DNA from: Methanolacinia petrolearia DSM 11571
GTDB lineage: Archaea > Halobacteriota > Methanomicrobia > Methanomicrobiales > Methanomicrobiaceae
Length of the DNA stretch: 64,000 nucleotides
Direction of reading: 5' to 3'
Assembly (NCBI RefSeq): GCF_000147875.1
Contig: NC_014507.1
Location: 992,001-1,056,000 of the forward strand
Each line of letters opens with the position of its first letter. Positions within the stretch are counted from its first letter, which is position 1. This document shows positions 1 through 7,746 of the stretch, in pieces. A model generated the notes under the pieces. The model made no database searches and was not told the DNA's origin. It saw nothing but the letters and a program-made list of their open reading frames with translations. The position numbers and the translations under genes were made by a program.

Positions 1-29
1 TCGAGCTCCGGTCAAACGAATCCGGAAAC

Positions 30-284
30 ATGAAGCTCTTCGACCTGCAGAACGGCGAGATCAGGTACGTCAACGAGAACGAACCCGCACGGCTCGTGGG
101 AAACGTTCTCGACTCGGAGACCGCCTTCGTTGCATACAGGGAGAACGACACCTTCGGGATGCTCGACCCGAAGACATACGTGAATATTGAATGTATCAGA
201 AGGCCCTGGCTCGAGGTCACCGAAGGCACCGAGGTCCGGTTCATCCGCGACAGGGAAAAAGACGCGATCATACTCCTGGGTTAG
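30..284 (+). CDS. Small conserved-looking protein of unknown function (possibly 5'-truncated by the window edge)
   Basis: An 84-residue acidic protein with no membrane segment and no motif I recognise. It ends 6 bases before the Taw2-like gene and is probably cotranscribed with it. The frame stays open upstream to the first base of the window, and no ribosome binding site is visible before the ATG at 30, so the true start may lie outside the window. Codon use matches the following genes. No function is proposed. Confidence 0.6.
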   Translation: MKLFDLQNGEIRYVNENEPARLVGNVLDSETAFVAYRENDTFGMLDPKTYVNIECIRRPWLEVTEGTEVRFIRDREKDAIILLG

Positions 285-290
285 AGAGAT

Positions 291-1181
291 ATGCGGGCCA
301 GAAAGATTCTGCTGGATTCACTTGCGGCCGCGATGGCGGACGAATGGGTTGACAAGAACAGGAAGCCCTTCGTCTCCGGCGATACGGCATATGTCCCGGT
401 AAGAACAGGCTATCCGGCCGACACACAGCTCGACGAAAGACGACCCTACAGGGGAAGGGGATACCAGATGATCGGCGATATCGCGGTCTTCCACGGTGAG
501 AGGCCGGATGATTCCGACCTGAAGGGTCTTATCGAATGGAAGAATCCCCGTGCCGTCCTGTACATAAAGAATTACAGGGAGATCATGCGGCTCCCTGAGG
601 CGGAGACGCTCTACGGCGAGTCGTGCGACGTTCTTCACAGGGAGGAAGGATACAGCTTCAGGCTCGATCCCTCGAAGGTGATGTTTGCGCAGGGCAACCG
701 CGAGGAGAAGAAGAGGATGGCAGAGTATGTCGGCATGGCTCCCACAGGGGAGAGGGTCGCCGACATGTTCGCGGGGATCGGGTATTTCACGATCCCGATG
801 GCAAAGGCCGGGGCATTCGTACACGCGATGGAGATCAATCCGGTTTCATTCGGTTACCTCAAGGAGAATATTGCCGAAAACTGTGTCGGCGAAAACGTCA
901 CGGCAGAGAACGGGGACTGCCGGGATCTCCTGAAAGGCGAATATGACAGGGCTGTGATGGGCCATTTCGATGCACCTTCGATGCTCGGCAATATCCTCCC
1001 GCATATGAAAAGCGGCGGAACGATCCATCTCCACGCAATCGACGGCGGCACTGGCGACGGCAATGACAAGATTATAGATGCCGCAGGAGAATATGGTTTT
1101 TCAGCAACAGTCACGCTCAGGAAAGTGAAAAAATATTCTCCCGGGAGCTGGCATACGGTGCAGGACGTGAGGCTTGAATGA
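291..1181 (+). CDS. taw2: Class I SAM-dependent Trm5/Tyw2-family tRNA enzyme, probably Taw2 (wyosine aminocarboxypropyltransferase)
   Basis: The protein has the Trm5/Tyw2 layout. An N-terminal region leads to the FRLDPSKVMFAQGNREEK segment near residues 123-140, followed by the SAM-binding motif FAGIGYFTIP at 160-169. The Trm5 methyltransferases have an NLP-type motif after the last core strand. Here the segment reads DRAVMGHFDAP (219-229), followed by GGTIHLH, which resembles archaeal Tyw2/Taw2. Taw2 transfers the aminocarboxypropyl group of SAM to 4-demethylwyosine at position 37 of tRNA-Phe. Its last 4 bases overlap coaBC. A Trm5 methyltransferase remains the alternative. Confidence 0.75.
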   Translation: MRARKILLDSLAAAMADEWVDKNRKPFVSGDTAYVPVRTGYPADTQLDERRPYRGRGYQMIGDIAVFHGERPDDSDLKGLIEWKNPRAVLYIKNYREIMRLPEAETLYGESCDVLHREEGYSFRLDPSKVMFAQGNREEKKRMAEYVGMAPTGERVADMFAGIGYFTIPMAKAGAFVHAMEINPVSFGYLKENIAENCVGENVTAENGDCRDLLKGEYDRAVMGHFDAPSMLGNILPHMKSGGTIHLHAIDGGTGDGNDKIIDAAGEYGFSATVTLRKVKKYSPGSWHTVQDVRLE

Positions 1182-2329
1182 AGGAAAAACTCCGGACACT
1201 TGAGAACAAGATGATAGTCCTCGGTGTTACGGGCAGCATCGCAGCGGTCGAGGTCATAAAACTCGCACGCGAACTGAGGAGAAAGGGTGCGTCGGTGAGG
1301 GGAGTCATGAGCAAAGCGGCCTGCGGAATAATCCATCCGGATGCACTCACTTATGCCTGCGACTTCCCTGCAATCACCTCGATCTCGGGCATGATCGAGC
1401 ACGTAAAATACTGCGGGATCGGCGGGGAGGCGGACCTGCTCCTGATCGCTCCTGCGACTGCAAATACGATCTGCAAGATAGCAGCGGGAATCGACGACAC
1501 GCCGGTTACTACCTTCGCCACGACCGCGATAGGAAGAGGTATGCCGGTCGTCGTAGTCCCTGCGATGCACGAGAGCATGTACAACCACCCGGCGGTCAGG
1601 GACGCGATTGCAAAGCTCGAAGGCTGGGATATTACCGTCCTCTCCCCGCTGATGGAGGAGAACAAGGCGAAGATCCCCTCGATGCAGGAGATCGTCCTTA
1701 CTGTCGAGAGGGAGCTTTCGGGAATGCCGCTTGCGGGAGAGAAGGTGCTGATCACCTCCGGAGCATGCGTCGAAGAGATCGACGATGTCAGGGTGATGAC
1801 GACGAGGTCGAGCGGAGCGATGGGCCGGGAGATGGCTCTTGCCGCGTTCAGGCTCGGTGCGGATGTCACGGTGGTGCACGGCGGGGAGGAGATCCCGCTC
1901 GTCAGGAATATCGGGATCAGGAGCGCCTCCGAGATGAGAGAGGCCGTACTGGATATCCTGGAAAACGAAAATCCCGGCTATTATGTAAGTGCTGCGGCGA
2001 TCTCCGACTTTGCACCGGAAAAATTCGAAGGGAAGATCCCGAGCGGAACTCCCACGGCGATCAGGCTGAAGACACTTCCCAAACTTGTCGACGAGGTGCT
2101 TAAGAACCCCGGGACAAAGGTCATCGCCTTCAAACTCGGCTGGAACGAGATGGAGAAGGCGAAAGAATTGATCGGGTCGGGGGTCTCCCTCGTTGCTGTA
2201 AATACCCCTGAATCGATGGGAGGGGAGACCGGCAGTTACACCCTCGTGACTTCCGGTGGCGAAAGCAGTGTTGAGGGGAAAAAAGAGGAGATTGCGGCGG
2301 CGATATGGAAAGAGATCGGGAAGCTGTAG
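1178..2329 (+). CDS. coaBC: Bifunctional phosphopantothenoylcysteine decarboxylase / phosphopantothenate-cysteine ligase
   Basis: This 383-residue protein has the two-domain Dfp architecture. The N-terminal flavoprotein half (CoaC) shows GVTGSIAAVE (16-25), a histidine at 75 where the catalytic His is expected, and PAMHESMY (128-135), the PxMNxxMW-type motif. The C-terminal half (CoaB) has VLITSGACVEEIDDVR and the following Ser/Gly-rich nucleotide-binding segment. It converts 4'-phosphopantothenate plus cysteine to 4'-phosphopantetheine. It overlaps the upstream gene by 4 bases and the pantoate kinase by 25, so the CoA genes are translationally coupled. Confidence 0.93.
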   Translation: MKEKLRTLENKMIVLGVTGSIAAVEVIKLARELRRKGASVRGVMSKAACGIIHPDALTYACDFPAITSISGMIEHVKYCGIGGEADLLLIAPATANTICKIAAGIDDTPVTTFATTAIGRGMPVVVVPAMHESMYNHPAVRDAIAKLEGWDITVLSPLMEENKAKIPSMQEIVLTVERELSGMPLAGEKVLITSGACVEEIDDVRVMTTRSSGAMGREMALAAFRLGADVTVVHGGEEIPLVRNIGIRSASEMREAVLDILENENPGYYVSAAAISDFAPEKFEGKIPSGTPTAIRLKTLPKLVDEVLKNPGTKVIAFKLGWNEMEKAKELIGSGVSLVAVNTPESMGGETGSYTLVTSGGESSVEGKKEEIAAAIWKEIGKL

Positions 2330-3177
2330 CCTTTTGCCCGGGACATATATCGGGATGGTTTAAGCCCGTATTCATAGCTGCCGAAGGCCTGCCGGGGAGT
2401 GTCGGCGGCGGGATCGTGATCGACAGGGGAGTGGGATCGACAGCCGTTCCATCGGACGAGATCAAGGTCACCTGCCTGTATACCGGCAGCGACGGATCTG
2501 TCCTGAAGACTGTCGAAGGCTCCTCGCCCGTGGAACATGCGCTTAAAACCGCAGGAATAACCGGGGAGATCGTTACGAGAAGCGATCTTCCCCCCGAGTC
2601 AGGCTTCGGCCTCAGCGGCGCCGCGATCGTATCCTCGCTTGCGGCGGCGTCACGGGTCACCGGGACCCGCCTGTCGAAAGAGCAGATATTCAGAATCGCA
2701 TACGAGACTGAAGTATCCCTCAGGACCGGCCTCGGGGACGTCCCCGCGATCGCTGGCGGAGGCTATGTATGCCGGAGAAGCCCCGGCCTGAAAGGAGAGA
2801 TCATCAGGCGCTACGATATGGAGCAGCCGATATTCGTCCTGAACTTCGGGCCGCTCCCCACAGCAGGCGTTCTCGGGGAGGAGAATGCCGTAAAGAGGAT
2901 CGAAGATGCCTATTCGGGAAGTTGCCCGGGGAGCCCTGAGGAGTTCTTCCGGACGGCAGGCGAGTTCTCCGAAAGATCCGGATTCGTCACCCCTGAAGTA
3001 TGTGATGTCCTTTCCGCCTGTGCTTCAGGGAAGATCCCGGCATTCATGACAATGCTCGGAAACGGGGTCGCTGCTTACGGGAGTAGGGCGTTCGCCGTCT
3101 TCCGGGATTTCGGAACGCCTGAAGAGATGCACATGTCGAAGACCGGATTCACCGGAGATGGAGGAGATAAAAAATGA
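2305..3177 (+). CDS. Pantoate kinase (GHMP family, archaeal CoA pathway)
   Basis: A 290-residue GHMP-type kinase with the glycine/serine-rich ATP-binding segment PPESGFGLSGAAIVS (96-110). An N-terminal GHISGWF segment is typical of archaeal pantoate kinases (PoK). Archaea phosphorylate pantoate before joining beta-alanine, the reverse of the bacterial order, and the next gene encodes the partner enzyme. The start lies inside coaBC and the end overlaps the next gene by 4 bases (ATGA). The neighbourhood makes this assignment firmer than the motif alone. Confidence 0.9.
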   Translation: MERDREAVAFCPGHISGWFKPVFIAAEGLPGSVGGGIVIDRGVGSTAVPSDEIKVTCLYTGSDGSVLKTVEGSSPVEHALKTAGITGEIVTRSDLPPESGFGLSGAAIVSSLAAASRVTGTRLSKEQIFRIAYETEVSLRTGLGDVPAIAGGGYVCRRSPGLKGEIIRRYDMEQPIFVLNFGPLPTAGVLGEENAVKRIEDAYSGSCPGSPEEFFRTAGEFSERSGFVTPEVCDVLSACASGKIPAFMTMLGNGVAAYGSRAFAVFRDFGTPEEMHMSKTGFTGDGGDKK

Positions 3178-3905
3178 TACCTGAAGATCACCCGAGATAC
3201 CGTTCGCTTGTAATGAGAGAGAGGATCGCCGATGCTGCCCTGAAAGGGATCGTGGCAATGGAGGGCGTCGGCTCCCATGGAAGAGGAGAGGCATTCGATT
3301 ACCTCATCGGGGAGAAGACGACGGAAAGTGCGCTTCTCGCGGAAAAAACCGCGGCAGCCCTATTCCTCAATGCAAAGAAGCCGGTAATATCCGTAAACGG
3401 AAATACGGCGGCACTTGCGGCAAAGGAGATCGCCGATCTCCAGAAGGCGACCGGGGCGGCAGTCGAGGTGAACCTCTTCCACCGGACGGAAGAGAGGGTC
3501 GAAAAGATAACCTCACTCCTCGAGGATGAAGGAGTTACTGTTCTTAAGGGAGAATTCGAGAGACTGCTCCCGCTCTCCCACGACAGGGCGCTATGCCTTA
3601 GGGAGGGGATCTACAGCTGCGATGTAATCCTCGTCCCGCTCGAAGACGGCGACCGCTGCTCCGCCCTTGTGGACATGGGAAAGACCGTTATTACAATAGA
3701 CTTAAACCCGCTCTCACGAACCGCGAAGACCGCGACACTCACCATAGTTGATGAGATCACGCGTGCCATTCCGAATATCACCGAAGCCTGCGGCCGGCTG
3801 GACAGCGATGAGATTAAGAAGCTAATAAGGAGTATTGACAACAAATATTTCCTCAACTCAGCAGTGAATGAGATAATGGGGAACCTCACCAATGCTATGG
3901 ATTGA
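3174..3905 (+). CDS. 4-phosphopantoate-beta-alanine ligase (phosphopantothenate synthetase)
   Basis: This 243-residue protein begins IPEDHPRYRSLVMRERI and contains HGRGEAFDYLIGE and a long Rossmann-like body (KKPVISVNGNTAALA), the pattern of archaeal PPS. It joins beta-alanine to 4-phosphopantoate using ATP, giving 4'-phosphopantothenate, which CoaBC then uses. It sits between pantoate kinase and rfcS and overlaps the latter by 14 bases. With coaBC and the kinase, three consecutive CoA genes are present. Phosphopantetheine adenylyltransferase and dephospho-CoA kinase are not in the window. Confidence 0.92.
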   Translation: MIPEDHPRYRSLVMRERIADAALKGIVAMEGVGSHGRGEAFDYLIGEKTTESALLAEKTAAALFLNAKKPVISVNGNTAALAAKEIADLQKATGAAVEVNLFHRTEERVEKITSLLEDEGVTVLKGEFERLLPLSHDRALCLREGIYSCDVILVPLEDGDRCSALVDMGKTVITIDLNPLSRTAKTATLTIVDEITRAIPNITEACGRLDSDEIKKLIRSIDNKYFLNSAVNEIMGNLTNAMD

Positions 3906-4890
3906 AAAATACAGGCCGACGAAATTTTCAGAAATAAAAGGGCAGGACGAGGTTAGAGGCCATCTCGAAGGTTTTGTAGCCAGCTCGAAACTGCCTCATC
4001 TTCTGCTCTTCGGCCCGCACGGGACAGGGAAAAGCTGTGCACTGGAGTGCCTTGCGAGGGGGATCTACGGGGAGTATTCTGCAGATAATTTAACGATAAT
4101 CGAATCGGGAGCACTGTTCCGCCACGGAAAATCATGGCTTGAGAATATGGACAAGTTCTCCCACCTGTATAAAAAAGATGAGAGCGTTCTCTCGAACTTC
4201 AAGCGTATAGTCCGCTGGTACGCCTCCATGAAGCCGTTCAACGCGGAGTTCAAGATAATCGCATTTGAAGAGGCCCACCTCCTTCCCTTCGACGCACAGG
4301 CGGCCCTGCGAAGAATCATGGAGAAATACAGTGCCACCTGCCGGTTTGTTCTGATGACGCAACAGCAGACCTCGGTCATCCCGGCAATCGCATCGAGATG
4401 TCTTCCGCTGTTTTTCAGGCCCCTCGATAACGAAGAAATAATCTCGGTTTTAAAGGAGATACCGTATGATGCGGGCGCCGGGTTCGCTATATCCGAGGAG
4501 GATCTCGAGTTCATAGCAGGCTCTGCAAAAGGGGACTGCAGAAAAGCCGTCACGTACCTCCAGCTGTTCGTAATGAAGGGAGGAAGCCTGGATCTTGCGG
4601 ATATCTCTGGTTCGGAGACCGAAATGATCGCCAGGTCGCTCTTTTCGGCAATGAAAGACCGCAACTTCCAGAAGGCAAAGGAATCAGCGGAGATGCTGAT
4701 GATAGAGTACGGGCTCTCGGGCAGTGAGGTCATATCCGAGATCTCGAAGGTCGCAAACCTCGAGTATAACGATAAGAGGATCGCAATCGCACTTGCGGAT
4801 GCGGACAGCAGGCTCTGCCATGCGGGCAATGAATTTGTCCAGGTGAACGCGGCACTTGCAGAGATAATTGCGGAGGTGTCCTTTGAGTAA
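3892..4890 (+). CDS. rfcS: Replication factor C small subunit, divergent paralogue
   Basis: A AAA+ clamp-loader small subunit of 332 residues. It starts with the family signature LWIEKYRPTKFSEIKGQ and has Walker A GPHGTGKS (41-48) and the SRC motif carrying the arginine finger (ASRCLPLFFRPL). The Walker B/DEAD box, usually LDEAD, reads AFEEAH (124-129), so the metal-binding Asp is Glu and the final Asp is His. The usual ASDERG stretch is also missing. Together these suggest the second small-subunit type (RFC2-like) found in some euryarchaea, perhaps with weak ATPase activity. It overlaps the PPS gene by 14 bases. Confidence 0.88.
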   Translation: MLWIEKYRPTKFSEIKGQDEVRGHLEGFVASSKLPHLLLFGPHGTGKSCALECLARGIYGEYSADNLTIIESGALFRHGKSWLENMDKFSHLYKKDESVLSNFKRIVRWYASMKPFNAEFKIIAFEEAHLLPFDAQAALRRIMEKYSATCRFVLMTQQQTSVIPAIASRCLPLFFRPLDNEEIISVLKEIPYDAGAGFAISEEDLEFIAGSAKGDCRKAVTYLQLFVMKGGSLDLADISGSETEMIARSLFSAMKDRNFQKAKESAEMLMIEYGLSGSEVISEISKVANLEYNDKRIAIALADADSRLCHAGNEFVQVNAALAEIIAEVSFE

Positions 4891-5602
4891 GGTCTCGGTC
4901 CACTACGACAAGGTTGCCGACGATTATGACAACCATTACGATGCCAGCAACGGCCGCGACTACTACAGCCACATATGCGACGGAGTAATATCCGCACTCC
5001 CTAAGGATGGAAAGCTCCTTGATATCGGCTGCGGCACCGGCCTGTTCATGCAGCGGTACCTTAAGACCGGGAGGGAAGCGATAGGGATCGACATCAGCCA
5101 GGGGATGATCAGGAGGGCAAAGACCAGGAAGGTCTCCGACGTCGCTCTGGGAACCGCGGAGGTGCTTCCTTTCAGGAATGAGTCCTTCGATGCGGTATCG
5201 TCGCTTCTTGCATTCTCCTATTTCCAGCACCCGGAGTCGATGCTTGAGGAGTCGTTCAGGGTACTGAAACCGGGCGGTTCGTTGTCTATCTGCACCCTCG
5301 GGAGGAATATCTTTACGTCGATGGTCCCGGCGGCATACAGGATAGGGGAAAAGCTGAACGTGAAACGGGTCGGAATGGCGTATTTCAGCGAACATTATTA
5401 CAAGGAGGAAGAGATCAAAAAACTTCTTGAAGATGTAGGATTTGTCGATACGAATGTCTTCAGGCGCTCTTTCGCCCATGTCGACCTGAGGCCGTCCGTC
5501 TATTACCTGTCAAAAAAGATGGAGCCGTTTATCGAGAGCAGGATGCCCTATCTTGCATTCAACCTGTGTGCTTCCGGGAGAAAACCGGAAAAGAAAGAAT
5601 AA
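4883..5602 (+). CDS. Class I SAM-dependent methyltransferase, UbiE/COQ5-like, substrate unknown
   Basis: About 239 residues. A SAM-binding motif I (LLDIGCGTGLFMQRYL) and an acidic motif II (AIGIDISQGMIRRA) are followed by LRVLKPGG-like FRVLKPGGSLSI, the standard methyltransferase fold. I chose the TTG at 4883 because GGAGGTG lies at 4872-4878, just upstream. An earlier TTG at 4868 would put the binding site inside the gene. It overlaps the rfcS stop by 8 bases. Its stop codon touches the target duplication of the adjacent MITE. The substrate cannot be told from sequence. Confidence 0.82.
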   Translation: MSKVSVHYDKVADDYDNHYDASNGRDYYSHICDGVISALPKDGKLLDIGCGTGLFMQRYLKTGREAIGIDISQGMIRRAKTRKVSDVALGTAEVLPFRNESFDAVSSLLAFSYFQHPESMLEESFRVLKPGGSLSICTLGRNIFTSMVPAAYRIGEKLNVKRVGMAYFSEHYYKEEEIKKLLEDVGFVDTNVFRRSFAHVDLRPSVYYLSKKMEPFIESRMPYLAFNLCASGRKPEKKE

Positions 5603-5608
5603 TTTTAT
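5601..5608. repeat. Left copy of the 8-bp target-site duplication of the MITE
   Basis: AATTTTAT at 5601-5608 is repeated exactly at 5970-5977, flanking the inverted-repeat element between them. This left copy overlaps the TAA stop codon of the methyltransferase gene. Confidence 0.85.
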
Positions 5609-5969
5609 GGCTCTTCGCTAATCTGCATGGTTATAAAGATTATATTCCACCACTTTTGACAACCCCTCGCCGCGAACTGCACAGCAGATTCGCGGATCGG
5701 CCCCGACCTCTGTGCCTCTCCATTGTGATAGGCCACTCAGGGGATATACGAGTATCCCCTGAGCGGCGAGACGCGTGACTTCATAGCGTTTTACAGAACG
5801 GAATATACAAAAAAAGTTCATGTAAAAACCAAATTCAACAGCTTAGGGGACCCTTGCCGGTCCCCTGAGCGTGCCGTATGAGGGTTATCTTAGGGCAAGG
5901 CCCCTGGGCAGGGGTCGTCCGGCGGCCGGGCCGCCGGTGCCGGAGAAAGACATGAAACAACGAAGAGCC
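5609..5969 (+). mobile_element. 361-bp MITE-like element, ISL3-type ends, copy 1
   Basis: The left end reads GGCTCTTCGCTAATC. The reverse complement of the right end reads GGCTCTTCGTTGTTTCATG, so the element has terminal inverted repeats (first 9 bases perfect). It is bounded by an exact 8-bp duplication. An 8-bp duplication and GGC-starting ends are typical of ISL3-family insertion sequences. No transposase frame is present. The core (about 5653-5943) is rich in hairpins: 5670-5695, about 5738-5763, 5841-5870 and the GC-rich pair near 5904-5940. The core matches the reverse complement of 45239-45485. The element sits exactly between two convergent stop codons. Confidence 0.85.
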
Positions 5970-5977
5970 AATTTTAT
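5970..5977. repeat. Right copy of the 8-bp target-site duplication of the MITE
   Basis: AATTTTAT, identical to 5601-5608. Its last base is the last base of the stop codon of the minus-strand gene that follows. Confidence 0.85.
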
Positions 5978-7308
5978 CACTGATTTTTATCTTTTTTCAG
6001 AAGTTCGATTACACGCATCTTCTTCTCTATCGCCCTGTCGGCGGCTCCGGCCACCTTCTTCTTCATCTCTTCGAAGTCGCCTGGCGTTTTGTCGACGACC
6101 TTCTTGACGGGAGTATAGGCAGATTCCCTGAAACGCGGCAGGAAATCAATCATCTCTCCGGAAGACAAGAGCTTGGAATCAGCCGGGCCGGACTCGACGT
6201 ACCCGATCTTCTTCATTCTCACTCCTGCCTCACCGACTATTCTTACGATCTCTTCGGCTGCGGACGGCGGTGCGACGACGAGGAGTGCATCCAGGGATAC
6301 GCCGAGATAATCGATCTCAAGATCGTCGAGCATCTTAAGGACGTCGGGATCGATCAGCGACCTGAGATTCTCCTCTTCGATTACGATCCTGACATCGGCG
6401 GTCTCGGCCATCTCGTAGACATCTCCCCGAAGGCCTCCGTTTGTGACATCGGTCATTGAGTGGATCTCGTTGAGCACATCGCTCTTTAAGAGGGCCTCGC
6501 ATGCCTTGAGGAACGAGAGGTTGATCGTTTTATCTACCACTTCAGGATACCCGGAATATATGCCTGCGGTCGCGATGGTTCCTCCGCCCGCACCTTCGCT
6601 CATCAGGATTATATCGCCGGGAACTGTCGATTTTCGTGCGGTCAGGTGTTCGGCTACGCCCACTGCACCGACACAGCCGGTGAGGCGCTCCCCTATGACC
6701 ATATCCCCGCCGATACGGAGTGTCGATCCGCTTACGAGAGGGATATCCATCATCTCGCTTACGACTGATATGCCTGCCGTATACTCGAAGATCTTTGCAA
6801 CGTCCCCGTCGTCTGCAACATGGATATCAGAGATTAGTGCGACCGGTTTCGCCCCCATGACATAGACATCCCGGAGCGTCGCACGGGTCACGTGGAATCC
6901 CGCGAGGAAAGGATAGTCGGAGAGGCGGGAATGCATCCCGTCGACGGTAGCGATTATATATTGCCCGCCTGCACTGACAACCCCTGCATCGTCCATCTCG
7001 TCGACACCAACTGCCGCCTGGCCGGAGCCGATAATCCGGGGGAACTGCCTGTGAGCGAAGAAGTCCCCCGCACCCCTCGAGCCGACGCCGAATTCGCCCA
7101 TTGAAACCCCGGACGGCTCGAAACCTGCCAGGTCGCCTTTCATCTTCAGGGAATTTTCCACCTCAAGAACGACTGCTGCGGCAAAATCATGCGCAAACCC
7201 GGGATCGCATTTTTTTATCTCGACGATCCGGTCCGCAAGCTTATCTGTGACCGAATCTCTCGCCGCACCCGATGCAATTCCGTCGCGTGCGAACTGCTCA
7301 ACATCCAT
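5977..7308 (-). CDS. AIR synthase (PurM/SelD)-related ATP-binding protein, selenophosphate-synthetase-like
   Basis: A 443-residue member of the PurM/SelD/ThiL/HypE superfamily. It has the N-terminal ATP-binding half (IATVDGMHSRL, then LRDVYVMGAKPVALISDIHV) and the C-terminal half with SMTDVTNGGLRGDVYEMAE. It lacks the glycine-rich Cys/Sec loop of true selenophosphate synthetases. About 60 N-terminal residues precede the usual fold. Proteins of this group (COG2144 type) are common in methanogens, and one branch is called methanogenesis marker protein 2. I cannot place it in a branch. The substrate is unknown. Its start region faces a hairpin repeat and thiD. Confidence 0.7.
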   Translation of the reverse strand: MDVEQFARDGIASGAARDSVTDKLADRIVEIKKCDPGFAHDFAAAVVLEVENSLKMKGDLAGFEPSGVSMGEFGVGSRGAGDFFAHRQFPRIIGSGQAAVGVDEMDDAGVVSAGGQYIIATVDGMHSRLSDYPFLAGFHVTRATLRDVYVMGAKPVALISDIHVADDGDVAKIFEYTAGISVVSEMMDIPLVSGSTLRIGGDMVIGERLTGCVGAVGVAEHLTARKSTVPGDIILMSEGAGGGTIATAGIYSGYPEVVDKTINLSFLKACEALLKSDVLNEIHSMTDVTNGGLRGDVYEMAETADVRIVIEEENLRSLIDPDVLKMLDDLEIDYLGVSLDALLVVAPPSAAEEIVRIVGEAGVRMKKIGYVESGPADSKLLSSGEMIDFLPRFRESAYTPVKKVVDKTPGDFEEMKKKVAGAADRAIEKKMRVIELLKKDKNQ

Positions 7309-7394
7309 GATGACATATCTGCTCCGATAACAGAAAAAAGTGCATGAAGTTCTTCAGGAAAACGTCATTTGAATATGATTTCCGGTTTATATGC

Positions 7395-7665
7395 AAGGAG
7401 GGGGAAGTTTCCCCCTCCCTGCAACCCTCCCCCTCATGGCGATAGGTCGCCGTCGGGATGGACGAGCATCCCTCCGGCTCCAGACTTTCTTTTCCAGTGA
7501 CAATTTAAAAGATCAAAACGTAAATGCTGAATCTTTTTCTCACCCGGCCGAGGCTACCCGGATGGGTAGCTTCCAGGCCGGGTTATCGCAATTGCGCAAG
7601 TTTGCGCAGCAAACTTAGCGCCCGGGCTGCCCCGAAGGGGCTTATGCCCCATTTCAACACTCAGA
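7395..7665 (+). repeat. GC-rich hairpin repeat, family II, copy 1
   Basis: This 438-base gap between divergent genes carries a mosaic of hairpins. They are GGAGGGGGAA/TTCCCCCTCC (7397-7418), GGCGA/TCGCC (7438-7451), GGGATG/CATCCC (7455-7472), and a cloverleaf-like block whose outer stem is CCCGGCC (7543-7549) with GGCCGGG (7576-7582) around GCTACCC/GGGTAGC. The same blocks recur near 17.8, 35.4 and 55.6 kb. A short reading frame across it is unlikely to be a gene. No terminal inverted repeats or target duplication are evident. Confidence 0.75.
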
Positions 7666-7746
7666 CTAACTCACAAATGATTAGATGAATAATTATCAAA
7701 ACAACAGAAAAAACTTCAACACCAGAAAACCCGATTATAATATCAC

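Noticed and set aside
854-1879. A 341-codon minus-strand frame over taw2 and coaBC
   Set aside because: Both + strand genes are recognisable enzymes; the frame has no start signal or known domain.
4065-4997. A 310-codon minus-strand frame over rfcS
   Set aside because: A shadow of the clamp-loader gene, with serine- and arginine-rich nonsense composition.
5871-6107. Short frame inside the MITE and into the next gene
   Set aside because: Its sequence is arginine/proline-rich hairpin DNA and has no ribosome binding site; the MITE structure explains the region.
7391-7618. Short frame across the first hairpin repeat
   Set aside because: Low-complexity translation of repeat DNA; not preserved in the other copies.
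7666-7746. Thiamine riboswitch upstream of thiD
   Set aside because: No CUGAGA-type core is visible, and these bases are AT-rich without the needed stems.
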